Assembly: GCF_000813745.1 (NCBI RefSeq) | Contig: NZ_JWLC01000029.1 | Location: 1 to 64,000, forward strand | DNA length: 64,000 nucleotides | DNA from: Leisingera sp. ANG-M1 | Lineage (GTDB): Bacteria; Pseudomonadota; Alphaproteobacteria; Rhodobacterales; Rhodobacteraceae | Direction of reading: 5' to 3' | Part shown: one piece after another, positions 42,320 through 50,913 of the stretch | Layout: each line of letters begins with the position of its first letter | Numbering within the stretch: the first letter of the stretch is position 1 | Made by a program: the position numbers and the translations under genes | Notes under the pieces: generated by a model | The model's input: only the letters and a program-made list of their open reading frames with translations | Told to the model about the DNA's origin: nothing | Database searches by the model: none

Positions 42320-43313
42320 GCTTCAACAGATGCTGAAAGCGGCGCTGATGCAGGAAGACTGCGGCTGGAACATGGGCTCTTTCGGCGCCATCGGCGAGTT
42401 TCACCATGTCTATGGCGACCCGGCGCCGCAGGAACATGCCGGGCTGATGCAGGTGACCAGCCGCGGCGGTGTCCGCATCGACAGCCTCGAAGGTGTACGC
42501 CCGGTGGCATATGAGACCCTCAGCCCCAAGCCGCACCGCTGGACCCAGGCAGTCTCACTGTGCCTGCCGCACGCCGATGCCGCGATGAACCGGCGCGATG
42601 TCTTGACCGCGCTTGGCCCCGACGAAGACGCTTTGCGCGAGGAAGACCGCGGCGCTTTGCTGTTCGACATGGGGCTGGGCCAGTACCAGGCGGATTTCTG
42701 CATCCGCACCGCCGATCCCGAGCTGGAGGAGGTGTTGAATGATAACGCCGGCCGCTCGCTGTTTGAGCACGGCAACCCGGCGATGGGCGCGATCCTGAAG
42801 CACCATCCCCAACGGGTGCTGCTGACCCGCCTGGGCCGGGTCGAGGTCTACCAGATGATCGGCGGCCCCGACACCGGCGGCAAATCGCCCGAGGGTCCGC
42901 ACACCCATGTGCTGCCGAAGCTTCTGAAGGCAGAGCGCACCCATTCGGCCAACACTCCGATTCCCGAGGGCTGGGTGCCCTGCTGCGGCGTGCATCCGGA
43001 AAACCCGGTGATCGGCCGGCTAGGTGAGGACAAGGTGTTCAACCGCACAGCCTTTGACGCCTTCCAGGAACTGCTAGGCGCCTGGGGCGCCGAAGCCTAC
43101 AGCCAGGGTAAGCAGGCGGTCTGGGAGCTGCTGCAGGCGGAAACCCCGGCAGAGGATGCCGCGGAGCCGGAGACCCGCGAAGGCCGGGCCGGCTGGCGCA
43201 ACGGCATCCGGCAATGGCGGGTGCTGCACGGGCCGAACCGGCTGACCGAGGCCTATGCCGAACGCTTTGACCGCGGGGCTGGAGAAACCGACCCGGAAAA
43301 TCCGGGCCACTGA
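42312..43313 (+). CDS. Conserved protein of unknown function in the B12 operon
   Basis: With the ATG at 42312 (AGGA upstream, overlapping cbiZ by 8 bases) the protein is 333 residues, soluble, with no signal peptide. Features are GWNMGSFGAIGEFHH near residue 18, LLFDMGLGQYQADFCIRT near 117, GPHTHVLPKLLKAERTHSANTPIPEGWVPCCGVHPENP near 196-235 in parts, and WRNGIRQWRVLHG near the end. The conserved His/Cys-rich central part may bind a metal or a corrinoid. I cannot name its family with certainty. Its strict place in the riboswitch operon makes a corrinoid-related role likely. Confidence 0.75.
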   Translation: MPELQQMLKAALMQEDCGWNMGSFGAIGEFHHVYGDPAPQEHAGLMQVTSRGGVRIDSLEGVRPVAYETLSPKPHRWTQAVSLCLPHADAAMNRRDVLTALGPDEDALREEDRGALLFDMGLGQYQADFCIRTADPELEEVLNDNAGRSLFEHGNPAMGAILKHHPQRVLLTRLGRVEVYQMIGGPDTGGKSPEGPHTHVLPKLLKAERTHSANTPIPEGWVPCCGVHPENPVIGRLGEDKVFNRTAFDAFQELLGAWGAEAYSQGKQAVWELLQAETPAEDAAEPETREGRAGWRNGIRQWRVLHGPNRLTEAYAERFDRGAGETDPENPGH

Positions 43314-43324
43314 CGGAAGCTGAG

Positions 43325-43966
43325 ATGTCCCTTGCTCCACTCTTTGATTTCATGACCCGCGGCGGACCGGCTCTCTGGGTGATTGCGGCCTTGTCGGTGC
43401 TAACGCTGGCGTTGTTCCTGTGGCGGGCGGTTGCACTGGCCCAGGCAGGCGCTTGGCGCAGGACGCAGACCGAGGCATGGATTGCAGAGTGGCGCGAGGG
43501 CGGCACCCCGCCCGCCGCCCCGGGGCAAACCCCGCTGGACCGGGTTGCCGGGGCGGCCATGCGGGCGCTTCTGGCGCCAGGCTTCAGCACTGAGGCCGCA
43601 GAAAAGGAAACCACCCGCATCGCCAAGGCGGAGCTGGCAGAGCTGCGGCGGGGGCTGCGGCCACTGGAGCTGATTGCCGCGATTGCGCCGCTGGTCGGGC
43701 TTCTGGGGACGGTCCTGGGCATGATCGGCGCCTTCCAGGCCTTGCAGGAAAACGGCAGCGGCGCGGACCCTTCGGTGCTGGCCGGCGGTATCTGGGAGGC
43801 GCTTCTGACCACGGCAGCGGGCATGGCGGTGGCGATCCCGGCTTCGGCGCTGGCCTCCTGGATCGAAGGGCTGGCCGAGCGTGAGCAGGCCCGGATGGAA
43901 GATACCGCCACCCGTGTGTTCAACGGCGCCCCTGCCCGCCCTGCGCTGCGGCACGCTGCGGAATGA
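43325..43966 (+). CDS. exbB: TonB-system proton channel, ExbB/TolQ family
   Basis: A 213-residue MotA/TolQ/ExbB protein with three membrane helices: PALWVIAALSVLTLALFLWRA, then LELIAAIAPLVGLLGTVLGMIGAF near residue 117, and LTTAAGMAVAIPASALASW near 160. The second and third helices carry the family's proton-path residues. It uses the proton gradient to drive TonB and, here, presumably BtuB. It starts 11 bases after the preceding gene. Confidence 0.9.
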   Translation: MSLAPLFDFMTRGGPALWVIAALSVLTLALFLWRAVALAQAGAWRRTQTEAWIAEWREGGTPPAAPGQTPLDRVAGAAMRALLAPGFSTEAAEKETTRIAKAELAELRRGLRPLELIAAIAPLVGLLGTVLGMIGAFQALQENGSGADPSVLAGGIWEALLTTAAGMAVAIPASALASWIEGLAEREQARMEDTATRVFNGAPARPALRHAAE

Positions 43967-44343
43967 CGCTGGGTTTCGGGATACCGCGCGCAAAAAAGCG
44001 CCTGAGCCTCGCGCCGATGATCGACGTGGTGTTCCTGCTGCTGGTGTTCTTCATGCTGGCCTCGCAATTCGGCCGCGACCGGGCGGTGCCATTGGCGATG
44101 GGCGGTGCGGGCACGGTGTATCAAGGGCCGCCGCGGCTGGTTCTGGTCACCGCTGAAGGGCTGCGGCTGAATGGGGTGCCGGTGGAGGCCGAAGCTCTGG
44201 CCGGGCAGTTGAACGGGCTGACCCGTGAGAAAACGGACACCATCATCCTGCAGCCGGACGCTAGCGCCTCTTTGCAGCAACTGATGGACGCCGCCGGGCT
44301 GCTGACCGCGGCCGGCTTCACTTCCCTGGCGGTGATGGAGTGA
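43963..44343 (+). CDS. exbD: TonB-system protein, ExbD/TolR family (first)
   Basis: A 126-residue ExbD protein: a short cytoplasmic start, then LAPMIDVVFLLLVFFMLASQF with the essential aspartate, and a periplasmic domain. It overlaps exbB by 4 bases. With the second copy immediately after, the two probably form the heterodimeric ExbD pair inside the ExbB ring. Confidence 0.9.
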   Translation: MTLGFGIPRAKKRLSLAPMIDVVFLLLVFFMLASQFGRDRAVPLAMGGAGTVYQGPPRLVLVTAEGLRLNGVPVEAEALAGQLNGLTREKTDTIILQPDASASLQQLMDAAGLLTAAGFTSLAVME

Positions 44344-44732
44344 GCGGCATGGATTTCTCCGCCTCCAAGAAACGCCAGGCCGGCGAGCCGATCCTGCCGA
44401 TGATCAATGTGGTATTCCTGCTGCTGATCTTTTTCCTGCTCTCCTCGCAGATCGCCCCGCGCGCGCCCTTTGCGGTGACCCCGCCCAAGCTAGAGACCGG
44501 CGAGACCGCGGCACCGGAAGCGGTGCTGTTCATGGGCGGCGATGGCCGGCTGCATTTCTCAGGCGCCGAGGGCGGCGACGCAATGGCCGCGGTGATGGCG
44601 CAGGCGGCCAAGCTTGAGAGCCTCACCCTGCGGGCCGATGCCAAAGTGCCCGCCCGCGCGGTTGCAGCGCTGATCACCCGGCTGCGCGATGCAGGCGTCA
44701 AGGCGGTGACCCTGACAGGCACAGGCTCATGA
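44340..44732 (+). CDS. TonB-system protein, ExbD/TolR family (second)
   Basis: A 130-residue protein; ATG codons at 44340 and 44349 are both possible. It has LPMINVVFLLLIFFLLSSQ, in which the canonical aspartate of the membrane helix is replaced by asparagine (MIN for MID). If the reading is right, this copy cannot carry the proton itself, so the two ExbD proteins are probably functionally different. The periplasmic part ends in LITRLRDAGVKAVTLTGTG, as in the family. It overlaps both neighbours by 4 bases. Confidence 0.85.
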   Translation: MSGMDFSASKKRQAGEPILPMINVVFLLLIFFLLSSQIAPRAPFAVTPPKLETGETAAPEAVLFMGGDGRLHFSGAEGGDAMAAVMAQAAKLESLTLRADAKVPARAVAALITRLRDAGVKAVTLTGTGS

Positions 44733-45520
44733 CCCGGCGCGCCCTGTTCCCCATCTGCCTCGCTGCCGCCACAGTGCTGCATGCCGCTCCGTTCTTGACG
44801 ATACGGGAAGGCAGCACAAGGGCCGCTGGCTCCGGGAACAGCGGAAACGGGCAAGTGACACTGGTGGCCGCCTCTGAGGCGCTGGCGCAGCAGGTAACAG
44901 ACTGGACCCGCCCGCCGGAGATCCACACGCCAGCGCCTGCCAAGATCCTAGGCGAGCCACCGCAGCAGCCTGTGCTCGCTGCCGCTACGGCTGCGCCTTT
45001 TACCCCGCCCGCTCCGGCAGCCGTCAGTCAGCCTTTGCTTGCGGCTGCAACCGCCGTGGACACAGCACCGCAACGGCAAGTTTCGCCGCCACTTCCACCA
45101 CTTCCGGCCGCTGCAGCTGCACCCGCCCCATCCCCCGCGCCTTCAACAGAACGTATGCAAGAGCAAGCTGCCGGCAACAGCCGCCAGCAGGCCAAGGGCG
45201 ACGGTGGCGCAGATGCGGCCAACACCGGTGATTCAAAACGCACTGCCAGTCTCAAGAACCGCTGGGGCGCAGCAATTATCTCGCGCATCGAGCGGCAAAA
45301 ACGCCAGCCCCGCGGCGGTGGGAAGGGGACAGTGCGGCTGCACCTGACGGTTTCAACCCAGGGGCATCTGATGGCGGTTACTGTTTCCCAAAGTTCAGGC
45401 AACGCTAAGGTAGATCAAGCAGCAGTGGCCGCTGTTAAAAGTGCCCGTATGCCGCGTGCTCCCAAAGCCCTGGCGCCAGGCGGCTATAGCTTCACATTCC
45501 GGACGACATTCACCGGCTGA
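44729..45520 (+). CDS. tonB: TonB-family energy transducer
   Basis: A 263-residue protein with a weakly hydrophobic N terminus (ALFPICLAAATVLHAAPFL), a long proline/alanine-rich periplasmic spacer (about 60-140) and the C-terminal TonB domain: WGAAIISRIERQKRQPRG, GTVRLHLTVSTQGHLMAVTVSQSSG and GGYSFTFRTTFTG. It spans the periplasm and pulls open the plug of BtuB. It is the last gene of the B12 operon, overlapping the second exbD. Confidence 0.88.
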   Translation: MTRRALFPICLAAATVLHAAPFLTIREGSTRAAGSGNSGNGQVTLVAASEALAQQVTDWTRPPEIHTPAPAKILGEPPQQPVLAAATAAPFTPPAPAAVSQPLLAAATAVDTAPQRQVSPPLPPLPAAAAAPAPSPAPSTERMQEQAAGNSRQQAKGDGGADAANTGDSKRTASLKNRWGAAIISRIERQKRQPRGGGKGTVRLHLTVSTQGHLMAVTVSQSSGNAKVDQAAVAAVKSARMPRAPKALAPGGYSFTFRTTFTG

Positions 45521-45972
45521 CCGCGGTCTTTTTCGGCTCTCTCCACTCAGAGAGACACAACTATGGTGGAAGTAAGTGCCAGTTTTATAGCACAATAAGA
45601 TACTTCACCCGCAAAGCCCTAGGTAGTTTGCGAAGGGCGTTGAAAGAGACAAGCCTTATACCGCCCTAGAAAACCGACTTCAAAGGCCGCTAGAAATTTC
45701 CAAGGGGCCGGTGCCTCGTTTTCGATAATCGGCGGGCCGCCAATTTGTATGTCCGATTCATTGACGCCAATTTTCTGGCTGGTTGGCTGCATCGAGCTTT
45801 TACTTTCCGCCCGGCGGGCAAGCTTGACAAGGATCCCGGCACACTCTGGCAGCACACCTTCTCCAGCAAACCTGATAACACTGTTTCCAGCGTCGCAATC
45901 AGACAAGCAGAAGCGCTGCAACACATCAATCTAGGCAATGCCTGGGCCGTGCCGCAAAGAAGGGGAAAGACT
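45521..45972. other. Intergenic region after the B12 operon
   Basis: An open frame continues upstream of the cupin gene from 45745, but the strong ATG at 45973 with AGGGGAAAGA upstream shows the first 76 codons are probably not translated. No terminator with a clear T run was found after tonB. The region presumably holds the cupin gene promoter. Confidence 0.4.
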
Positions 45973-46521
45973 ATGCCACAGAACATCCTGGAAGATCTGA
46001 TCCTCCGGATCCGTCAGGCCGCAGCATCTGAAGACCGCGTTTCCGCCATTCGCGCATTGCTGCAAGAAAGCCAGGCGGACAAGGAGGAACTGGCGGAGGC
46101 CATCGCGGCATTTGAGGAAGACGAGGTGATGGTCTTCGAGGATGAGACGTGTTCGATCTGGACCTGCCGCTATTTTGCCGATGTCGTCTTTGCCCCGCAT
46201 GAGCATTGCATGGGTGTGCATATCGCCGTGTACCGGGGCACCGAGGTCGAAGTGCTTTACAAACGCGAGCCCGGCAAGCTGCGCCATGGAGGCAACAGCC
46301 TGGTCAAGGCAGGCAGTGTGGTGCGCCTTGGACCGGAAGCCATTCATGCGATAACGGCCGACGGGAATGCGCAAAGCCATGCTATCCACGTCTACGAAGG
46401 CCCCCTGACAAAAATCGAACGTTCGCTGTTTGACTGGACCACTGGCGAGAGGGTCGCGTTCAGCATGGAAAACTTTCATGCCATGGCACGCCGCAAGGCC
46501 AGCATGGCAGAATTCAGCTGA
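45973..46521 (+). CDS. Cupin-fold protein related to cysteine dioxygenase
   Basis: A 182-residue protein with an N-terminal helical part and a double-stranded beta-helix. DVVFAPHEHCMGVHIAVYRGTEVEVLYKR near residue 78 provides a His-x-His metal pair, and VVRLGPEAIHAITADG near 118 the third histidine of the metal triad. The pattern matches the group of predicted metal-dependent enzymes related to cysteine dioxygenase; members oxidise thiols or related compounds. It may act in sulfur metabolism together with the sulfatase and TauD-like genes nearby, but it is on its own transcript. Confidence 0.72.
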   Translation: MPQNILEDLILRIRQAAASEDRVSAIRALLQESQADKEELAEAIAAFEEDEVMVFEDETCSIWTCRYFADVVFAPHEHCMGVHIAVYRGTEVEVLYKREPGKLRHGGNSLVKAGSVVRLGPEAIHAITADGNAQSHAIHVYEGPLTKIERSLFDWTTGERVAFSMENFHAMARRKASMAEFS

Positions 46522-46993
46522 TCTGGCGCCGAAACGGCAGAGCCGTTGAAAGCTCCCTGGGTGAAATCTACCCGGCGCCGCGGGCGCCAGACACCTAGGA
46601 TTTCATAATTTCGAAAACACAGTTGCTAGCGGCGAGTTCGCAGCCGGGGCTTAATCATTTAAAGCAACAAAGCTGAAGACATCGGCTGCACACAGTTGCC
46701 CTTCTCAAGTCTCCCCCCTTGCAGCGGCTCAGCTCGCGGTTCCGCGACTTGCACTAGGGATGCCAAACAGAAAATTTGGACAGCTGCTGGATCAGGCCAC
46801 AGGGCGACATGTCTTGTCATCAGCTAAGTTAAAGCTGCCAAGGCATTTCAAAATCAGCTTGAATGAATTCAGGTTGCGGCATTTGCGAATTGATCATTCC
46901 TTGCTCGCGCAAAAGCCGTTTGCTTCGTAAGGACGTTCTGCGCAATCTGTAGCTGCCATTCGCACAGCAGCTGCTGGCGAATTAGCACGAACG
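46522..46993. other. Intergenic region, nothing recognised
   Basis: 472 A/T-richer bases between the convergent cupin and sulfatase genes. Short frames only, no ribosome sites and no repeat longer than a few bases. Confidence 0.4.
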
Positions 46994-48616
46994 TCATCCG
47001 TCGGCGGTTTCCATTTTCCACGCCGCTAGCAGTTTCGGCAGAGCTTCGTTCCAATCCAGGACACCCGCGCTTTCAGCCCAGCCCTGATATTGGCGGATCA
47101 GGTCTTTTTCCAGAGCCGGACTGCACCCTGTGAGGTTCGTCAGCTCGGTCCGGTCTGCCTCGATGTCATACAGTTCCCATGGGCAATCATGCATCCGCAC
47201 CAGCTTGAATTGGTCCAGCCGGATAGCCGCATTGCCTTCATGCTCCCAAAAAATCGGCAGCTCGCGCTGCCAGTCCTTGCCTTGAAAGAGGCCTAGAAGC
47301 GACTCCCCCTGCAGCGGCTGGATTTCATGCCCGCCCACTTCGGTCTGGTAAGCAGCCCCGGCCGCTTCCAGGATGGTCGGGAGAATGTCCACCACATGGC
47401 AGGCTGCATGGGCAGTGCCGCTCGGCTTGAATCCTGCCGGCCAATGCGCCACCAGAGGGGTCGAGATACCGCCTTCATGCACATAGTGCTTGTATAGGCG
47501 GAACGGCGCGTTGGAGACATTGGCCCAAGGCTTGTCATAACTTTGGAAGGTCTGGGCATCACCCGGGTGCAGCCCGGCAACATTGCCCATGGTGATCTGT
47601 TTCCCGTCATGGGTCCTGTCGGGGTAGAATTTCGCCCAGCCGTCCTCGGCCATGAATTCAGCGCAGCCGCCGTTGTCGCTGAGAAACAGGATCAGTGTAT
47701 TGTCAAACTGCTCCAGCCGCTTCAGCGCGGCAACCAGCGTGCCAATGGACTGGTCCATCCGGTCCACCATCGCCGCATAGGTTGCCATCTTGCTGGCTTC
47801 CCAATCCTTGTTTGCTTCCTCCGCCCAGCTGTGCACCGAGCGGTCGCGTGGCGAAATATCCCAATTGCGCTGGAACACGCCCCGGCCGGCCATGGTTTCG
47901 TGGCGGGCGGTCCGGATCTGGTCCCAGCCCTTGGCATAGATTCCGTCATAGCGGGCGATGTCCTCGGGATGGGCATGCAGCGGCCAGTGCGGTGCGGTAT
48001 GGGCGAGATATAGAAAGAACGGTTTTTCATCGGCGACCGCGCCCTCGATCATGCCGATAGCTTTGCTGGTGATGGCATCAGTGAAATAGAAGTCATCGGG
48101 CATAGTCTCGACCCGGCTGTCATCCTCCAGCAGGTAGTGCGGCGAAAAGAAATGCGTTGCGCCGTCCATGATGCCGTAGAACCGGTCAAAGCCGCGCTGG
48201 CGCGGGGTTGGATGCTCGACATCGCCAACGCGCCAGCTGTCCACGCTGCGGGGCTCAAAGTCGCCGGCAACATGCCATTTGCCAGACATCAGCGTGGCAT
48301 AGCCGCTGGCCCGCAGATGCTCGGCAATTGTCGCACTGTCGTTGCGCAGAAACCCCTGGTAGGCGGGTGTGCCCAGATTGGCGCCCATATGGCCGACGCC
48401 TGCATTGTGGGGGTAAAGCCCGGTCAGCAAAGAGGCGCGTGTGGGACAGCAGCGGGCGCAATTGTACATGGCTGACAGCAGCACCCCGCCCCGGGCCAAG
48501 GCGTTGATGCTAGGGGTCCGGATCTCGGACCCGGTGCAACCCAAGTCGGCAAAGCCCATGTCATCGGCCAGGATCAGGATTACGTTGGGGCGGGAGGGAA
48601 CGGCTTTCTCGGTCAT
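46994..48616 (-). CDS. Arylsulfatase-type sulfatase
   Basis: A 540-residue sulfatase without signal peptide. RPNVILILADDMGFADLGCTGSEIRTP at the start has the metal-binding aspartates. CARCCPTRASLLTG near residue 60 carries the C-x-P-x-R signature (CCPTR), whose cysteine is oxidised to formylglycine. FLSDNGGCAEFM near 315 has the second metal-binding pair. It resembles the Pseudomonas AtsA type (LTGLYPHNAGVGHM). It releases sulfate from aryl or alkyl sulfate esters. It is 20 bases downstream of a TauD-family dioxygenase on the same strand, a combination suited to sulfur scavenging. A formylglycine-generating enzyme is not encoded in the window. Confidence 0.92.
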   Translation of the reverse strand: MTEKAVPSRPNVILILADDMGFADLGCTGSEIRTPSINALARGGVLLSAMYNCARCCPTRASLLTGLYPHNAGVGHMGANLGTPAYQGFLRNDSATIAEHLRASGYATLMSGKWHVAGDFEPRSVDSWRVGDVEHPTPRQRGFDRFYGIMDGATHFFSPHYLLEDDSRVETMPDDFYFTDAITSKAIGMIEGAVADEKPFFLYLAHTAPHWPLHAHPEDIARYDGIYAKGWDQIRTARHETMAGRGVFQRNWDISPRDRSVHSWAEEANKDWEASKMATYAAMVDRMDQSIGTLVAALKRLEQFDNTLILFLSDNGGCAEFMAEDGWAKFYPDRTHDGKQITMGNVAGLHPGDAQTFQSYDKPWANVSNAPFRLYKHYVHEGGISTPLVAHWPAGFKPSGTAHAACHVVDILPTILEAAGAAYQTEVGGHEIQPLQGESLLGLFQGKDWQRELPIFWEHEGNAAIRLDQFKLVRMHDCPWELYDIEADRTELTNLTGCSPALEKDLIRQYQGWAESAGVLDWNEALPKLLAAWKMETADG

Positions 48617-48636
48617 GGCAGAACTTTCAGGCGTAT

Positions 48637-49473
48637 TCAGGCAGCTGAAGCGCCGGACAGCGGCACCCCCTCAACAGTGACCCGGTGCATCAGCCGGCGG
48701 AACCCATGGTAGTCGTTGATCGCCTTGTGCCAAGTCGCGCGGTTGTCCCACATGGCAATGTCACTAGCCTGCCAGCGCACCCGGCATTGAAACTCGGGCT
48801 GCTGGCAATGGGCGTAGAGCATCGTCAGAACAGCGTCAGACTCAGTTGGGCTCAGCCCTTCGATCCGGGTGGTGAAGACCGGGTTTATGAACAGCCCGCG
48901 CCGCCTGCTGAGAGGGTGGGTGATAACAACCGGGTGGCTAACCTCCTGGGTGGCGGCCCCGGCATTGCCCAGACGGCCGCTTCTGGCTGCCTCGCTGTCC
49001 GCGGCGGCAGCCCCGAACACATGGCGCGATGAATGCACCGCTGTCAGCTCGTCCAGAAACCGGCGCATCGGCGCCGACAGCGCTTCATAAGCCGCGCCCA
49101 TGGAGACAAACAGCGTGTCACCGCCAAAGGGCGGCATTTCAATTGCGCGAAGAATGGACCCCATTGCTGGCTCCTTGTCATAGGAATGATCCGTGTGCCA
49201 GCCCTCGCCGACCGCCTCCGCCTGGTCCTTTTCCTTCAACACCATGGCAATTTCCGGGTGTCCCTCGACCGGCTTGAAGAACCGGTTGACGTTAATCGGG
49301 CCGAACCGGCGGGCAAAGGCCAGATGGTCTTCCGGACCAGCAGCCTGTCCCCTCAAGACTACGACAGAATACTTGGCAAAGGCTGCCTCAATCGCGATGA
49401 AATCCTCGCTGCGGCGGATATCCGCACCGAAAATCTCCGCACCCAGCCCGCCTGTCAGAGGCAAAATTTCCAT
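48637..49473 (-). CDS. TauD/TfdA-family 2-oxoglutarate-dependent dioxygenase
   Basis: With the ATG at 49473 (GGAGG six bases upstream) the protein is 278 residues. It has LTGGLGAEIFGADI at the N terminus, the iron ligands in GWHTDHSYDKEPA (HxD, near residue 93) and the distal histidine and arginine in NYHGFRRLMHRVTVEG near 258, with WDNRATWHKAIND. The closest types are AtsK alkylsulfatase and taurine dioxygenase, which free sulfite or sulfate from organosulfur compounds. It is first in the operon with the sulfatase and divergent from a LysR gene. Confidence 0.92.
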   Translation of the reverse strand: MEILPLTGGLGAEIFGADIRRSEDFIAIEAAFAKYSVVVLRGQAAGPEDHLAFARRFGPINVNRFFKPVEGHPEIAMVLKEKDQAEAVGEGWHTDHSYDKEPAMGSILRAIEMPPFGGDTLFVSMGAAYEALSAPMRRFLDELTAVHSSRHVFGAAAADSEAARSGRLGNAGAATQEVSHPVVITHPLSRRRGLFINPVFTTRIEGLSPTESDAVLTMLYAHCQQPEFQCRVRWQASDIAMWDNRATWHKAINDYHGFRRLMHRVTVEGVPLSGASAA

Positions 49474-49563
49474 GTCATCCTCCAGCATGTACTAAAGGCA
49501 GAATAGGGCTTGCCTGAAGCGTGGAAAAACTGATTTAATTTAACCCAAAAACAGGTTTATCTG

Positions 49564-50484
49564 ATGGTTCGCTTCACCCTCCGCCAGCTGCTCTACCTGA
49601 CAGAAACGGCGCAGCAGGGCGGCATCGCCCAGGCTGCCCGCCGCCTGAATGTTTCGGCCGCAGCCATCGCTTCGGCACTGGACAAGCTGGAAGCCGCAAC
49701 CGGGTTGACCCTGTTCGACCGGTTCCCGGCGCAGGGCATGCGGCTGACCCGTGCCGGTCAGGCCTTCTCCGAGCATGCGAAGACGCTGCTGGCACAAGCC
49801 GCGTCACTGGACAGGCACGCCGGCGATCTGGCAGCAGGCCGTGCGGGCCGGATTCACATCGGCACCCATCACGCGCTGGCGCAGCGGATTGTTCTGCCTG
49901 CGGTGCTTGCTTTCCGCGAAGAACACCCCGGCGTCCGGATCGAGGTGGTGGAAGATGACTACCACGCCCTGACGGAAGCGCTGGACAGCGGCGCAGTGGA
50001 TGCGCTGGTCGTCTTTGATCAGGGCTTCGACCCTCGCCGCCACAGCGTTGAGGTGCTGATGGAGCTGCCGCCACTGGTTCTGTTGTCAGCCGCTCACCCA
50101 CTGGCATCCAAGAGCCGGATCAGCCTTTCTGACCTGGGAGGACTGCCCTACATCGCAGTGTCTTCTGAGGGGCCCGGCCCCAGCTACCTTCAACTGCTCA
50201 ATGCTGCTGGCGTCCATCCCGATGTGCCGTTCCGATCGCAATCGCGCGAGCTGGTTCACGCCTATGTCGGTAAGGGGCTTGGGTACACGCTGGCTGGTTT
50301 CCCGCTGAAACAAGACCGTACAATCGAGGGCGACCCGATTGTTGCACGGCCGCTCAAGGAAAGCATTGGCCAATACAGGGTTGTGATCGCCCGCGCCCGC
50401 CAAGCCGCCCGCGCAGAGCTGGCTGACCGGTTTCTTGAGAAGTGCATGCCGCCGGTTGTGAATTCTGGCCCCGCCGGATTCTAA
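49564..50484 (+). CDS. LysR-family transcriptional regulator
   Basis: A 306-residue LysR protein with FTLRQLLYLTETAQQGGIAQAARRLNVSAAAIASAL as helix-turn-helix and an effector domain from about residue 92. It is divergent from the TauD/sulfatase operon across a 90-base A/T-rich gap and probably controls it, in the manner of Cbl/CysB-type or substrate-specific regulators. The effector is unknown. Confidence 0.88.
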   Translation: MVRFTLRQLLYLTETAQQGGIAQAARRLNVSAAAIASALDKLEAATGLTLFDRFPAQGMRLTRAGQAFSEHAKTLLAQAASLDRHAGDLAAGRAGRIHIGTHHALAQRIVLPAVLAFREEHPGVRIEVVEDDYHALTEALDSGAVDALVVFDQGFDPRRHSVEVLMELPPLVLLSAAHPLASKSRISLSDLGGLPYIAVSSEGPGPSYLQLLNAAGVHPDVPFRSQSRELVHAYVGKGLGYTLAGFPLKQDRTIEGDPIVARPLKESIGQYRVVIARARQAARAELADRFLEKCMPPVVNSGPAGF

Positions 50485-50913
50485 AGTCCCACTGAACGTG
50501 ATGCTAACCTTCTTCTACTTAATCGAGTCAGTCGTAAGGAAACCGCGTGCTTTCAGCGGTTGTGAGAGTACATATGCAAGAAACACCCGTTGCCCTTTTA
50601 TTACGTTGAAGTCTTTTACTTTGGCGGCCAGAGCAGGCAAACGCAGCATCTAACCTGCCCTCTTTACAAGAAATTTAACGCATAGCAGCGCTCAGATATC
50701 GGCAGCTTTGCACAGGAAACGGAATTTGCAGTATCCTGCGATACTCACTTGGGCGTCCGCCCAGGTCTGACCGAGTGCCACAGAACAGCTTTGGCATTGC
50801 CGCCGTCCATGCCTCGCGCAGCATTTCTGAAGGCCGTAGAGTCGCCCTGCGAATCTTCCCACATAATCTCTGCAAGTTCAATATGTTGGCACCATGATGG
50901 GTTATACCGGTCG
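50485..50913. other. Intergenic region left of the IS3 remnant
   Basis: No complete gene. Short frames on the minus strand continue past the point where transposase similarity stops (about 50914) but match nothing. The DNA is likely the old flank of the element. Confidence 0.4.

Noticed and set aside
45745-45972. N-terminal extension of the cupin protein
   Set aside because: The extension has no conserved features, while ATG 45973 has a good purine-rich site and begins the family-like sequence.
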